From Tenebrio molitor (taxonomy: Eukaryota > Arthropoda > Insecta > Coleoptera > Tenebrionidae), in contig NC_091046.1 in assembly GCF_963966145.1 (NCBI RefSeq), positions 1,364,001 to 1,428,000 on the forward strand: DNA of 64,000 nt, given 5' to 3'. Every line of letters begins with the position of its first letter. The first letter of the stretch is position 1. The notes beneath the pieces were generated by a model. It searched no databases, was not told the origin of the DNA, and saw only the letters and a list, made by a program, of their open reading frames with translations. Shown here in pieces: positions 47,143 through 59,200 of the stretch. A program made the translations under genes and the position numbers.

Positions 47143-47183
47143 AAAATAATAACATAAATAGAATAATTAAAATAATAAAATAG

Positions 47184-48404
47184 TCACGACGGTTGCGCCG
47201 GCTTCTTCCATTTAGGACGCGCCTTCTCCGTAAGGTGAAACTTCCCCTGAGCCGCCAACTCCTTCACCGTCGCCAACTCCTGCAGCGTCTTCTTGATGTA
47301 GAGCAGCTGCTGCTCGAAGTCGTCTTCCGAGATCTTCGGCACTTCGCTCTTCCTCTTGCACATCAACAAGTACATGTTCCAACAGCTCCGCCTCACTTGG
47401 TTTATCTCCTGGTACTTCTCGAAGGAGTTGCTTTTGATGGCCAAGACGATGTTCTCCCAGTGGAGCGCCTCGCGGAACGCCGTGTTGTACCGGGAGTTGA
47501 GATCGGCGACCATATTGTTCAAACCCAGAATCCTGAAAGAGTTCTCCTCGGCCATCCTCGCCTAAAAACGAGCTAAGCAAAGTGAACTCCAGTTTCACGA
47601 GGAGCGGGAGTTTACAGTTTTGGCGCGAGCCATCTCCAACTCCCTCAAGTTCTCGTCTTGGCGTCTGCCTAGGATGTTTCTGGTGTTGACGAGGGCCTCG
47701 TACCGCATGATCAAGTCGTCGGCGTTTTTGAAGTCTTCGGACGCGCTCACCACTTGGTTGAGGTATTGCTACAAGGCAAACAAAAGACGAGTGGTTTAAC
47801 ACGGGTATGGAGTGTTTACTTCGTACATCTTCAAAGAGCAGATGTTGGCGTCCATTTCTTTTTTAGACTCCACCACTAAAGCGATCTTCTGTTGCAAGCG
47901 TTCTATTTCTTTGGTGCGCTGCATTCGCAAGATGTAGTCTTCTTGGCGGATCTGCTCCGCCCTCCGTCTCTTGTCTTGGTTCGACCTGATGAACTTAAGT
48001 CACCTTCAACTAGCGCACTCGAGATCGAGCTCCACTCACTTGACTCAGCTTTACGAAAGTATCCTTCAACTTCTCTTCTTTCTCGTACAGGTCTTCCCAT
48101 TGGGCTTCGAGCTTCAGGTGTTCGTGCTTCGCCCATTCTCTCTTGCTGCTCAAAGCTTCTTTGGTAGCTTCGAAGATTCGACGTCCGGCGGTCAGGTGAA
48201 GCTCCGGATCGTGTCGGGGCTTGTCCCACTCGTACTCTCGACTGAAAGGGAAGTTGCCGGAAAATTTTTTGACGTTTGTCACACCTACAATTGCAAGCGG
48301 CTCAGGGTAGCTTTGGAGTGGAGGTAGTCGCCGGAGTTGTTATAAGGGGGTTTTCGGGGGTAGGTCAACTTCAATATGCCTTTGTTGCCCGTTCGGTACG
48401 CCAT
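47184..48404 (-). CDS. CCDC42/CFAP73-family coiled-coil axoneme protein, copy B (five exons)
   Basis: Exons 48,289-48,404, 48,040-48,241, 47,820-47,993, 47,616-47,768 and 47,184-47,561 have the same lengths as in copy A (116, 202, 174, 153 and 378 bp) and intact GT..AG junctions, giving 340 residues. By eye, eight residues differ from copy A: three in exon 1, two in exon 2 (including N to E next to the YEWD motif) and three in exon 5 (K/R, E/Q, V/A). About seven further changes are silent. Exon 4 is identical. The gene is therefore an intact paralogue, not a pseudogene. Changes are concentrated at the N-terminus, outside the coiled-coil core. Confidence 0.82.
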
Positions 48405-48895
48405 CCTATAAGTAGAACAAAAAATATCTGTGAACAAAAAAAATTATTCTATTATGTGTCGTCCGTCGGTGCTTGGCAACCAGACTAGGTTTTTGATCTG
48501 GATTTGGAGTTTTTTCTTGGTGGGGTCCGGGCTTCCGCCGCCCACCGCGGCGCCACGCCGTCTCCGCTGGTTCCGTTGGCGTGACGCAACTATGACCTAG
48601 GATGCTCTTACTCTTCTTGAATCTTGAATGAACGTAGTAGAGCGAGAGCGCGATCGAGAAGGAGCGAGCGAGAAGGCTCGTTGACCCCCCAGCTGATGTC
48701 GCGGCACCTGCTGAAAACTCCTGCCAACTCCGAGTGAAAGTTTCGGCCCCGGACCGCGTCTGGCCGCTCGCGGTCAGTAGCACACCAACTCCCGTAGACT
48801 CCGGAGAGACACCGATCCAGGATTATTGCGTCCGCGTGCGGACATCTCGACAATCGAGCTCTTTCGTCCTTTTGTGTTGTGCGAAGTGTTGTGCC
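48405..48895. promoter_or_regulatory. Divergent promoter of the CCDC42-like gene and the signal-peptide gene (copy B)
   Basis: 491 bp lie between the start codons, one base fewer than in copy A. The TCAGT initiator is kept at 48,774-48,778 and its flanks are almost unchanged, so both promoters are probably active. Confidence 0.5.
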
Positions 48896-49098
48896 ATGAG
48901 GGGTGTCGGGTGGTGCCTGCTCTTGGTGGGTGTTGCGGCTTGCGCCGGGGTGACTTCGCGCCTGCCGAGGACCAGTGCGGGACAGTTGGCGGCGGCCGCC
49001 GCCGCCCAGAACAAAACCGCCGCTCAGCTGAGAGGCAACCGGACGTCCCAGGCGACGATAGGGCCGCCTCCGGGTCGCGGGGCCAGCAGTAGAGTCAG
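48896..49098 (+). CDS. Signal-peptide-coding first exon of a secreted or membrane protein (copy B)
   Basis: 67 codons plus two bases end at the same donor (GTCAG/GTAAGA). Relative to copy A there is a 9-bp in-frame difference just after the start (three fewer residues), two amino-acid changes (A/V near the start and F/S at the TFQ/TSQ position) and ten silent third- or first-position changes. The signal peptide, Ala run and both N-glycosylation sites are kept. This pattern indicates that the protein sequence is under constraint in both copies. No second exon is recognised before the window ends, as in copy A. Confidence 0.68.
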
Positions 49099-50705
49099 GT
49101 AAGAGGCAGAACGACCTCATGAGACAAGGCGGAGTGGTTTATGGCGCTGGGGAAATGTCAAATGCATCCGAACATATTTTGGCAAATTTATTGTGTTTTC
49201 GTCCACGTCCGTGTCTCTCTCCTCTCGTTTACGCTAAGTTATTATGTCGTTAACTGCCATTTATGTAAACAAAGTTTTTTTCGTCCTATCGGAAATGCCA
49301 TCAACTTTGACTGTTCCTATTAAGAAAATTAATAAGTCGTTTGCGGTGTTTTACACAAGAAAATTTGAATTAATATCGCCAACACATCAGACAATAGAAT
49401 TAAATGGTAATGAAGCGCTGACAAGATGCCATCAAGGTCACTATGTCGAAAATTGCGACACTCTCTTTAATATTTTTCCGTTAAAAGTGTTATTTATTTT
49501 ATGGGGATAAATGTGAAAATTTGATGTCCTTGATCAATATAGTTTTGGACGGCTATTTCAAATATCATAAATAAACAATCATATTTTCTCAAATTTTAAA
49601 GTTTGACATTCAAAAACTGGATTCTATCTGTTGAAATAAGACTTTAACTAGTTCCAATTTTCTTTTATACCTTTTCTTGTTAAACCAGTTTTTACACCTT
49701 GCTTTTTGAACATTAATCAAAATTGGTTTGGTATCTTTTAGGGTCTTATTAAAACGTACATTGAATTGACTGAAACTAAACATTTTGTCGAAATATAATT
49801 TTCCGAAGTTTATTTTCATTTTTTTACCACTGATTTTTTTTTTGTCGACACCTACTTAGAACTGAACTTACGAAAACAGTCATCTCAAGGAAACCATTTG
49901 TAAATGGGTATTGATAACTATTTATTTTTTAAATTTGGATAAAAGATTAACAAATTAACAAACAAAAGTAAAAGCAATCATAAATTGCACATAATGTAAA
50001 GTAAAAAAAATCAAAAGTCAAGGCATTTTGTATTAGCAGTCAAAATCATGAAATATCTTTCAAAAATTGATTTATTTTTGTAATTTTCCAAAAGATAAGG
50101 TTTGAATAAATTTGAAAAATTTTGAAAACAATATTTTTTCATGAAAACTTGGACCCAAAATCAATGTTTTCCTGGTCTATAATAATATCAAAAATTTAAG
50201 GAAAAACAATTATTTCTGAATAGCTCTCTTTATTATCTTATGATGTTTTTTATTTTCTACAAGGGAAATACTGTCGAAAAGGAATTTCTTGAATCGTCTG
50301 GTTCCGCAATAAGTCGGTTTCCGATGACATTAATGAATTTGATGGCTTCTTTGCACCAAGGGCCTAAGGTTTTTTTTTATTTTTTATCCTATTTATCTTT
50401 CCTTTCGTCATTTAATAGATTTTTTTAAACATACATAAGTGCAAAATATTCTATGGAAGCATTACATCACCAGTTTAGATTGCCAGAGTTGTTTTCTGTT
50501 TTATTTGCTTATCTTTTTTCAGTTAATAAAATTTTAATTCGTTGATTGGTGATTAGTATTTCATAACTTCAAGTCTCTAGAATTAAAATTTCAATTTAAT
50601 AAACAAAAATTTCAATTTTCTCATTAATTTTTTGTTTCTCTATTTTCTTTTGTTTTGTTGTTGGTTTCAATTTCTTTTCTGTTTGAGAAATTTTTATTAG
50701 ATAAT

Positions 50706-51205
50706 TACACTAACCGGCACAAAAAACGACTCACTTTGAATTTTATTAATATAATTAAGTAGTTCATTTTCTTAGAATTTATTTTTTGATATCATGTTGT
50801 ATTGATAAGTATTATTTAAGTTATTCTTTGCCAAAAAATATCCGACAAACAAAACATTAAACGCAGCAAATAAAATTTTAATGAAAAAAATGAATTTTTT
50901 AGAAAAAAATTTGTTATGAAAAATTGACAAAATTTGAACAGCATTTTGAATTAGTATTTCGTATTGTCAAATTAAATCTTTAACACGTAAATCAACCGAC
51001 AAAAACACATCATGGAAGTACTTAGCACAAATTTTCTAATAATTTATTTAAACAAAATAATTCGGTTGCCATGGTGACCATAGCACTCCCGATCATTGAA
51101 AATATCCCAATTTTAACTATAATAAAGAAAAATAAGCACAAATATAATTTCAAGGTCATTTATTAAAGAAATCATAACGAGTCATTTTTTGTGCCGGTCA
51201 GTGTA
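50706..51205 (+). mobile_element. 500-bp TA-flanked MITE (mariner-type), copy B only
   Basis: The left end TACACTAACCGGCACAAAAA is mirrored by the right end TTTTTGTGCCGGTCAGTGTA, continuing to CGACTC / GAGTC, so the inverted repeats are about 27 bp with two mismatches. TA at both ends is the Tc1/mariner target duplication. No transposase frame is present. Confidence 0.8.
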
Positions 51206-51278
51206 TTTGCTCTTAAAGATTATTTTTCGGTACCTACGAACAATTTGAGAATTTTTAATCGAATTTTAAATAGAAGTA

Positions 51279-51303
51279 ATGATGATGATGATGATGATGA
51301 TGA
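51279..51303 (+). repeat. (ATG)n microsatellite
   Basis: Eight uninterrupted ATG units lie inside the B-specific block. Confidence 0.9.
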
Positions 51304-53179
51304 AATACCTATACAATAAATATTTTGTATTTTCTACATAGCGTGTTACCGAAGTAATAAACCTTTTTCACTTTTTCATTGTGGACTGAAATAAAAACAG
51401 AAGCAGATTTTTTTCAAATTTTTTTACTTTAGACAATTGTACTCGTTAATATTTGGGCATTTTTATTCAAAGGTTAAACCCTCGAGCTAAAGCTCTCGGA
51501 CCTAACCAGAATAAAACTGCCCAAATTCAGCTCGTAAAATTGTCAAAGCAAAAAGTTTTCGTAAAATTGAAAAATTTATCCGATAAAAAAATTAGGTCTT
51601 GTTATTTTACCTTCGATAAAAGAAATAATTTTTGAAAATTTTACATCCAAAATTTTGTTTTATTAGTGTTGAAGATTCATATTTAATTTTTTCAGGTCAC
51701 AGTTGCAACACGCAAAGTGTAGAAAACAAATGTCGATAACATAATGAGAGAACAGATTTTTAAAATAATTTTGAAAACTTTGGACAATATGCACTTTTAT
51801 TGGCAATAATTTTTTCCGGAAATTTTTTAGTTTCAGAAACTTTTTAAAAATTCATTTGGAATGTTTCCCAACATGGAATTCTTGGAATCATGTTGGAACA
51901 AGTATTTCTAGATTTTTGTTCGCAGGACGAAAATAACAGGTGTCTCTAAACCCATTAACGATCCAAACGCATTTTTTCTCGTCCAGGCCAAAACAAAAAC
52001 CGAAGTTTTCTTCTTAGTTCGTGAGACTAAAATTCGCAGCTTTTGTGTTTTCGAAATCGGCAACAGGTGCCTAGAAACCCGTTATCCGAGCCCACTTTGT
52101 GGGCTAAACAAGTAAAAAAATGTCAACGGAAACTCACGCGCCTACAAGTTTCACCTTGAGATTTTCTCGTGACATTTTCGGAGTTGCCAAATTCGCTATT
52201 TCAAAAATGTCAGTTTTTTCGCACGCTGACCTCGATATCCCCCAGGAAAACCCTCCTTTGCTGCAATTATCCTGGCAACACTATTGCTACAGACATCTCG
52301 TACATCTGTCGCGAAATTCGATGCACACGCGGTGACGCAACCAGAGCAACATCTTTTCGGAAGGACGAAAAATCTTGCAAAATTGGAGGACATCTGTTGG
52401 CTGACATTTGAGCCGTTCAACGGCCCGAAGTCCGGAGCTTTCGGGCGTCGGTTCCGGAGCCTCGCCGCGGCCTTGAGGTCGCTCGTCTTTAGCTGATATT
52501 TGCGAGTTAAGTGTGTTAAGAGAGAAAAAGCAGAAGTCGAGGTCGGTCGACTGAAATGGCAACGCTCCCGATTGGGACACCTCGATCGCCAATCAATTAC
52601 GAGGGACTGACGCCTGTCCAGGACCGACTTTACATAATTCCGCCGACAAATGTGCATTAGTAGCTGGTGTAACGTCGGCATTCCGTCGCCCGACATGGGT
52701 TTCTCATCGGCAATTGCCGAAAAAATGTCGAAAGTAGCCGCGATTTCCTAGTCGAGGTTAAAGACACAACACCCAAGTCGAAGAATCTTCCGCCACGAAA
52801 ATCACCGTCTCGCGAAGAGTTTTACGGCGACGAAAGTCCCAAAGCGGCGATGATTTATCGAGGAGTTATCGGCGGGGTTCAAGGTCACTGGCGGCGATCG
52901 AAGATTTATCGGCGATGACGATAGACTGTCGCAGACGAGGCGGCGATGACCGCTCGTGCTTTCACTAACTCGGACAAATCTCCGGTTTAGCATAAATTTG
53001 TAAACGTCTTCTAGATTCGTGTAAGATAATAAAAGGTTAACGTTACATTTTCGACACGTGTTAGGTAACAATTAACGGGGAGGACCGGATCGACGCAGAT
53101 TTCGCCTGCAAAGGTCCTCTTCTTGAATAGAAATCGGTTCAGATTTTAAACTTTTCTGAAATTGTTATTTAGAGATTTT

Positions 53180-54886
53180 TTTCTCCAGAAAAATCAGTCT
53201 CCTTGCGACAGGACCGAACTGGTCTGTTTGTGTGAGACACTTTTCAAAAACACTAAGTAAAACAAAACTGCAAGAACTTGGGATAAAATCAGTCAGTGGT
53301 AAACTCCACCGACGGCCAATTCTGGGGCAAAGGTAAATTCCGCCGACGTTCAATTTTTACGTTTGTTCACATTACCATTAATGATTTTTTCGTTGGGTTT
53401 TGGAAGCGTCTAATTTGCGCCCAGTTGTTAGTGATTATTCAACAAAAGGTGTGTGGCATTTTTCAATCGAAAATCGTTAAGAGTGTCTCTCTATCGTGCA
53501 AAAAATGCAAGGATAAAATAGTTTGTTTGAAGCGTTGCATAATCTGCGAAAACATTAAGAGAAGCGATAGTGGCAAAGAGAAAAAAAATGAAAACAATGG
53601 TGAAACATACAGGTTATACAAGACTTAATAACTGCCTTGAAGTTGGAGCTGAAACCGGATCACAAGATTAAAAAATGTTTCTGTGTAGAAATGTTCTTTG
53701 CAATACTACAGAAATACAGGTCTGGTTTCTTTGATGGTGTTGGAGTGTCTTGAGAATGTGGAACTGTGCAAGCAACTATCGAAGCGATGTACAGTCACGA
53801 GCAATACATTTTGGTTGTCAATATCATTTCAAAATTTGGTTAGATTGTCACAAATTAATAAAAATTCCCTGTCTGATTATGCCCATGTCAACAAAGTGTC
53901 AAAAAAAGACAATTAATGTCATACAACATGATGATCGGTTATGATATTTACATTGCATCAAAGAATGACACTGACAACCAAAATTTATTACTCGCGACTG
54001 TACATGGTGGATTAGTCCCAAAATTTTTAGAAAATATTTCTAATTGAAGTTATTATGACCGTTCGAGAAGTTTATTGAAATGCATAATGCGAGTAAAAGA
54101 ATATTCTTCATTCTGCTCTTTCAAACATTTGGTAATTTTATTTCTATGCCCCCTGTCATGGACATATTTGTTTCCAATTGAAAATATTTAGTCTGTTTGC
54201 TTTTTCTCTATTTTGAGAATGTCCTTGAACTTTATTTGATATTAAATCATTCTTGAAAGCTTTACAAAGCAAAAATAGATCAATCGGCCAACACTTTGGA
54301 TAATAATAATAACAAATGAATTAATACACACTAAGAGACGTTCTTCAGATTTTTATTTATTGGGACAACTTTGATTCTGTACGTGCTTTTAAATTAGGTA
54401 CTGTTAAAATCAAATGAAACTAAAATAATTCAACGTGTCAGTTTAAGTTTATTTTGATTTTTATCATTGCCTATTGCCATGTTTTTTTTTTCTGTGAGTG
54501 TCTAAAAACTATGTTACAAGAATATGATTTTCAAAGCTTTGACCTTCGAAGGAATTTAAAAAAGTGTGGAAATTTAAATGTTATTTTGTTCTCTATGGAC
54601 TACCGCCGGATTTTTATTCTTTTTTTATTTACTTGAATTCTGCTTTGCTTTTCTATTCCATTTTAGTTAGTTATTTTAGTTTTTTGTCCAACTAAATGAA
54701 ACTAAAATTATTTTCATTTTATCAAAATTAGTTTCAAAAATAGTTAGTCAATTAGTTTAAAATAATCTATCGATTTCTTATAAAGATATCATATATGTTT
54801 TAAATCCTTTTTCAGTTTTTTTTAAATAGTACTACACTTTCAACAAACATAAAATAGAAACCTTGCATTTGGTAGATACGTTTGTC
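53180..54886. other. B-specific block of about 1.7 kb with a possible decayed coding fragment
   Basis: Copy A has no counterpart between about 25,020 and 25,031. A frame at 53,296-53,628 has no ATG but encodes a Cys-rich, Lys-rich stretch (CKKCKDKIVCLKRCIICENI) that could be a remnant of a zinc-binding domain from a mobile element. The rest is AT-rich and contains one mariner-type MITE. Confidence 0.45.
53790..54002 (+). mobile_element. 213-bp TA-flanked MITE (mariner-type), copy B only
   Basis: TACAGTCACGAGCAATACAT at the left is matched in inverse by ATTTATTACTCGCGACTGTA at the right. The arms continue through TTTTGGTTGTCA / TGACAACCAAAA, for about 40 bp in all. TA forms both ends. The interior is too short for a transposase. 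Confidence 0.8.
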
Positions 54887-56188
54887 ATGGAAACAACATC
54901 AAGAATTTCTAGATATTCTTTGATCATTTCAAAAATTTGATTTTTTTGTCATCGGCTAAAACATTTTTTCACGAAAATTCGAAGATTGTAGGTTTGACAT
55001 TAAAAAAAAAAACATTTTCTCAAGTAATCTCTTGACTTGCGATTTTCTTGTAGGATCTTCCACGCGCATGTGGATCAATCTCCGTAAATATTTCCTCATT
55101 TTTCATTCATGCTCTGTTCTTGTTCGGAAATAAAGTACTCCTCTGCGACTCGTGCTTATTTTCATAACAACAAAAGCATTAGCAAGCTCTCAAAAATTTT
55201 CCGAAATAATTAACTCTTCTTTCTAAGTACTCCACGTTTAGTAGCCACAATTTCAGGAAGAATCTTTGGCTGTTGAAGTCATTGCAGTCCTTGCCTCAGT
55301 GGTTCTTAAAAAATGTTTGTACCCGTTTCCTTTCTTGATTTTAGTTTCTTTCGATTTTTCTCTGTGGTTTAAAGCAACTCTCTTCACTTCTTTTCGTTGT
55401 CCCAACCTTTCAAACTCTTATAATTTTTTTCTTTGGTACTTAGTAGATTTCCTTTATCTTCTATCTTTCCTTTTTACTCACTTTTTTTCATCTTTTCCCC
55501 ATGTAATTTTTTAATTTCAAACTGACACAAACTCCTCCTTCACTGAATTTACCTGCCTGACACTCAAGCCTTCGATTTGTCGCCACATTATTTTCACGCT
55601 TTTCACAAAACCAGAACCACCCAACTATCTTCTTTTGTTTTGAGTTTGTTTTTGCCCACCTCTTCGCTTCACTTGCTCCTTCACCCAATTCTGACTGACA
55701 ACCGTGTACCTTTGCCTCTTTTTCAAGCCCCAAATCCGGCAAACCGATCCATTACGCAACTCTCCTTTCCTTCCTGTCCAATCCGCAGCGCTTCATTTTT
55801 TACCGCGACCTCATCAGATCGCTCTTCTTTTTCTTCCGCGCTGATCCCGACCAAGACGTCTCACGTTCAGCCAAAACACTTCACTCGCTCAACTCCACTT
55901 TCTACACTCCTGCTCAAGAACTCTAATTACCTCCACGTACTCGCCACCCACCGCAAATAATAAATTCGCGACTTATCCGAAATCCGACCCGTGACGGATT
56001 ACGCAACACTGCAATTTTTTTTTTTTGTTTGTTTAATGTCAAGACACAATCTGATGCTTTTACTTTCTTTCTAATAGTGCACACGTCGATCGGACACAAT
56101 CGTATCATGTTTATGGATGTTGTGATGTAGACTGGGCCCGGGGGCAGCATCACTTATAGGTTGTCCCGAAAGTTATGCAACGCTATCT

Positions 56189-56225
56189 GGTGCTATCAGA
56201 GGCGTACCAAGTCCGTGATAGCACC
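56189..56225. other. Conserved perfect hairpin (copy B)
   Basis: GGTGCTATCA / TGATAGCACC is the same 10-bp stem as at 26,278-26,314 with a changed 17-nt loop. Confidence 0.5.
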
Positions 56226-59200
56226 GGCCACACTTTGTACTTTGGTAATTATGTGGATCGGGTCTCGTTGGCGGTTTCACTTTCGTTCCAATTGAGATTT
56301 GGTTAGAAAATTGAATATTCAAAACTTGAATGGAGGAGAATGAGCGTAACGAATGAAAATGATGACGTAAGGAATTGAATAATTTGACGGTCTAACAGTT
56401 GGCCCACTTGTTGCGCTGCGCCAGTCCGCAAATGCGTGATTTAACAATTTGAAACACTGTTGCTTCGATTAACCAACAACAACTTAATTAAATCATCTGG
56501 TGTTGGATTCGTTGCAAGACGAAATTAGTCACTAGCGGTACGGTTATGAATGTTTATCGAAAAAAATCAAGTGACAGGAATTTGCTTAATTAATTATTTA
56601 AAGACACGAAATGCGTTGACTAATAAATTGCAAAATTAGCGTCAGTACTGAAGGAACGTAATTAAACTGTCATCAATTACTGAATTATTTTCACTCTTAA
56701 TACTTGCCCCAACGAATTGTGAATTAGTAAAACACGAAACTAATTTTTGGCAACAATATGACAAGGAAAATTTTCAGTTTGGATGTCGCACTGAAATCAC
56801 ATTATGTTATAACTAAGTCATTCAGGAACTGTTTGATAAATTGCCTAAAATTTTATTAAATTAAATCCTGAATCAATAATTAATGTACTAATTTGCATAA
56901 ATTACAAGTGAATAGTAAAGTCACAGGTTAAACAAAACGTTGCTTAATCTTACTTCAAGTATCAGTACTAGCGATATGTGCTTTACTCAGTGCTAATTAT
57001 TACTAATTTTTCATTTTCTCAATTGGCTTTATACCATTGTTTTTATTTCTCAGTTGAAATTTGGAAAAATAGTTTTGAAAAGCGAACAAAAACAAATTAT
57101 TCTTCAGTTTCAAGTTGCTGCCTAATTACTTTATAGTTAACTAACATCGTAACTTGGCTTCTGGTATAAATACAATATGTAATTAATTTTTTTTAATTTA
57201 CCAAAATAATTACAGTGTTATTAAAAGTTTAATTGCATAGTAAACTATTGTATTCTTCACTAATAATAATTATATGTTGCCATTCTAATCAGTAATTCTA
57301 CTAATTTTGAAACAAATTTTCAATTAGTAATTTTGTTTAATTTGATAACATTGAAATTTGATTAACAACAAAATCAACTTCAAATGAAGTACTTGGTTAA
57401 ATCTTACAAATTAGTATTTACAACTGAAATTTTAACATTACCATCAGTTAATTATTTGGATATCAGGTACGTCCTTTTCTTAAGACATTTCAAAAAATTT
57501 CTCTCTCTGAATGTAGTTTTCACCTACTTTATAAAAGACCTTCGTGCAAATAGGTAGCTTCCTATGCCTTAAAAATATTGAAAAAAAAACATCAATAGCT
57601 GCCGCAGTCGTTATCATCACCCTAGAGGTTTTTAAAACCAATTCTTTCCTTTTCTTAAACGAACTTTGGTGACTTTAACTGGTATTATATCATTCTATGA
57701 CCATTTTAGAGTAGCGTCTAAGAACCACTTTTGGCTTTAATTTCCTCTGGACACATGTCTGGCGTGTCAAGCGACTCTCTCCACTCCTTTACCATCTACC
57801 AAACATTTTTTTCCAGCGTGACCTCCACTTTCCTGAATCTCACCATATCTGTTTGCTCATTGTTGCGTTACCAAAAAGTATACCTTTTCAAGGTCGTCGT
57901 GTTGTAGCGAAGAGTGTGAGATCGTGCAGTATCTTGCTCGCATAAGAGTTTACCATAAATAGAGAACACTTATTTATAATTACTACAATGTATTTCGAAT
58001 GTAGAATGTTTTAAGCGCAATTATGCAATCGCTCCGATTCGAATCGTTACTGCCGGCCATAAATTTCTAAAATAACTGACAAAACCTCGGCAAAAGTGCA
58101 CCGATGCCAAGGTCTCGCCGCTGCACTCCGATGGACTTTCTCACACTTCACCGGTATCACCCGATTATATAACAACACTAATTAAGGTTAATAGAGGCGT
58201 GTTCCTTCAGTGTGGCGGCTCCAACTGGAGCTTATCAAATAATTGGTGTTTCGCCCCAGATTCAGCCCAGCGCCGGTATTCCGGGCGTTCGGTTTGTTGT
58301 TACCCAACGAACAAACGAAATTCGATCGAAAGTCAGTTTGGTCCGAAGTGGTTCACCTTCCCGGCAAGGCCGACGCCGATAATCGAAATTTCTCGACGCA
58401 TTTCCCGGAGGATGGCGAAATAAGGCCATCGCAGATCGAACTGCATCGAATGGAAGTGTGCAATTGTTATCGGGAGATGATCAAGGTTGTCGATTCTTCG
58501 TGCAACGGTCGAGAGAGCCGGGGCGAAAGCGAGAGTGTTGCTAGAGATTCGGGTGGTTTTCGGGGGTGACACCGTTGCCGAATTAGATGGACGAGAACTA
58601 GTCGAGTGAGATCGCACTCTTAAGAAATCGCGACATGCATTCTGGCCTTGATCTATTGCGTTTGGAAATTATTTTAATTGAACATTATTTTAATTTGCAA
58701 GAGCGTAACACTTACCTAGTTTGCTGATCTGTCATTGTGTTGAAGAGTAGTCCTCGGGCACGTCGCAGTGTCAAGTTGTTCCCTAAAACGACCTCTCCGT
58801 ACGCTCGATTTGTCCCTCGTTGAGTTCGTCTAGAACAATCAGAGTATCTCGTTTCTTTACTAATTTCCACAGAAAGCAAGCTTAATTTCCATGTTTTTAG
58901 GATATTTTTAAAAAACAAAATGTTGACTGAGTAAGTATATTGTTTTTGTTTTTTTAAAGAAACATTAACAAAATTAGTAACAGTAAATTTTTAATAGTCA
59001 ACTATGTCTTTGTATGTTTTCTTATTCATCCACCGATTCTCCGATCTTTTTACTTCCTCCTTGCAAACTCTTCCTTTTGATGAACTATCGGTCAAGTTGC
59101 TCTGGAAAAGAACCCCTCTCTTCGCCAGATTGCTCCCCGATTGATTTCTTTTAGACTGATTCCAATACCATATCTTCTCTGCTATTTTCATAGTAAGTAA

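Larger units (their letters stand above)
50006..51693. other. B-specific block of about 1.7 kb
   Basis: It replaces about 150 bp of unrelated sequence in copy A (23,375-23,522). It contains a mariner-type MITE and an ATG microsatellite. Short frames at 50,240-50,428 and 51,453-51,635 show nothing recognisable. Confidence 0.5.
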
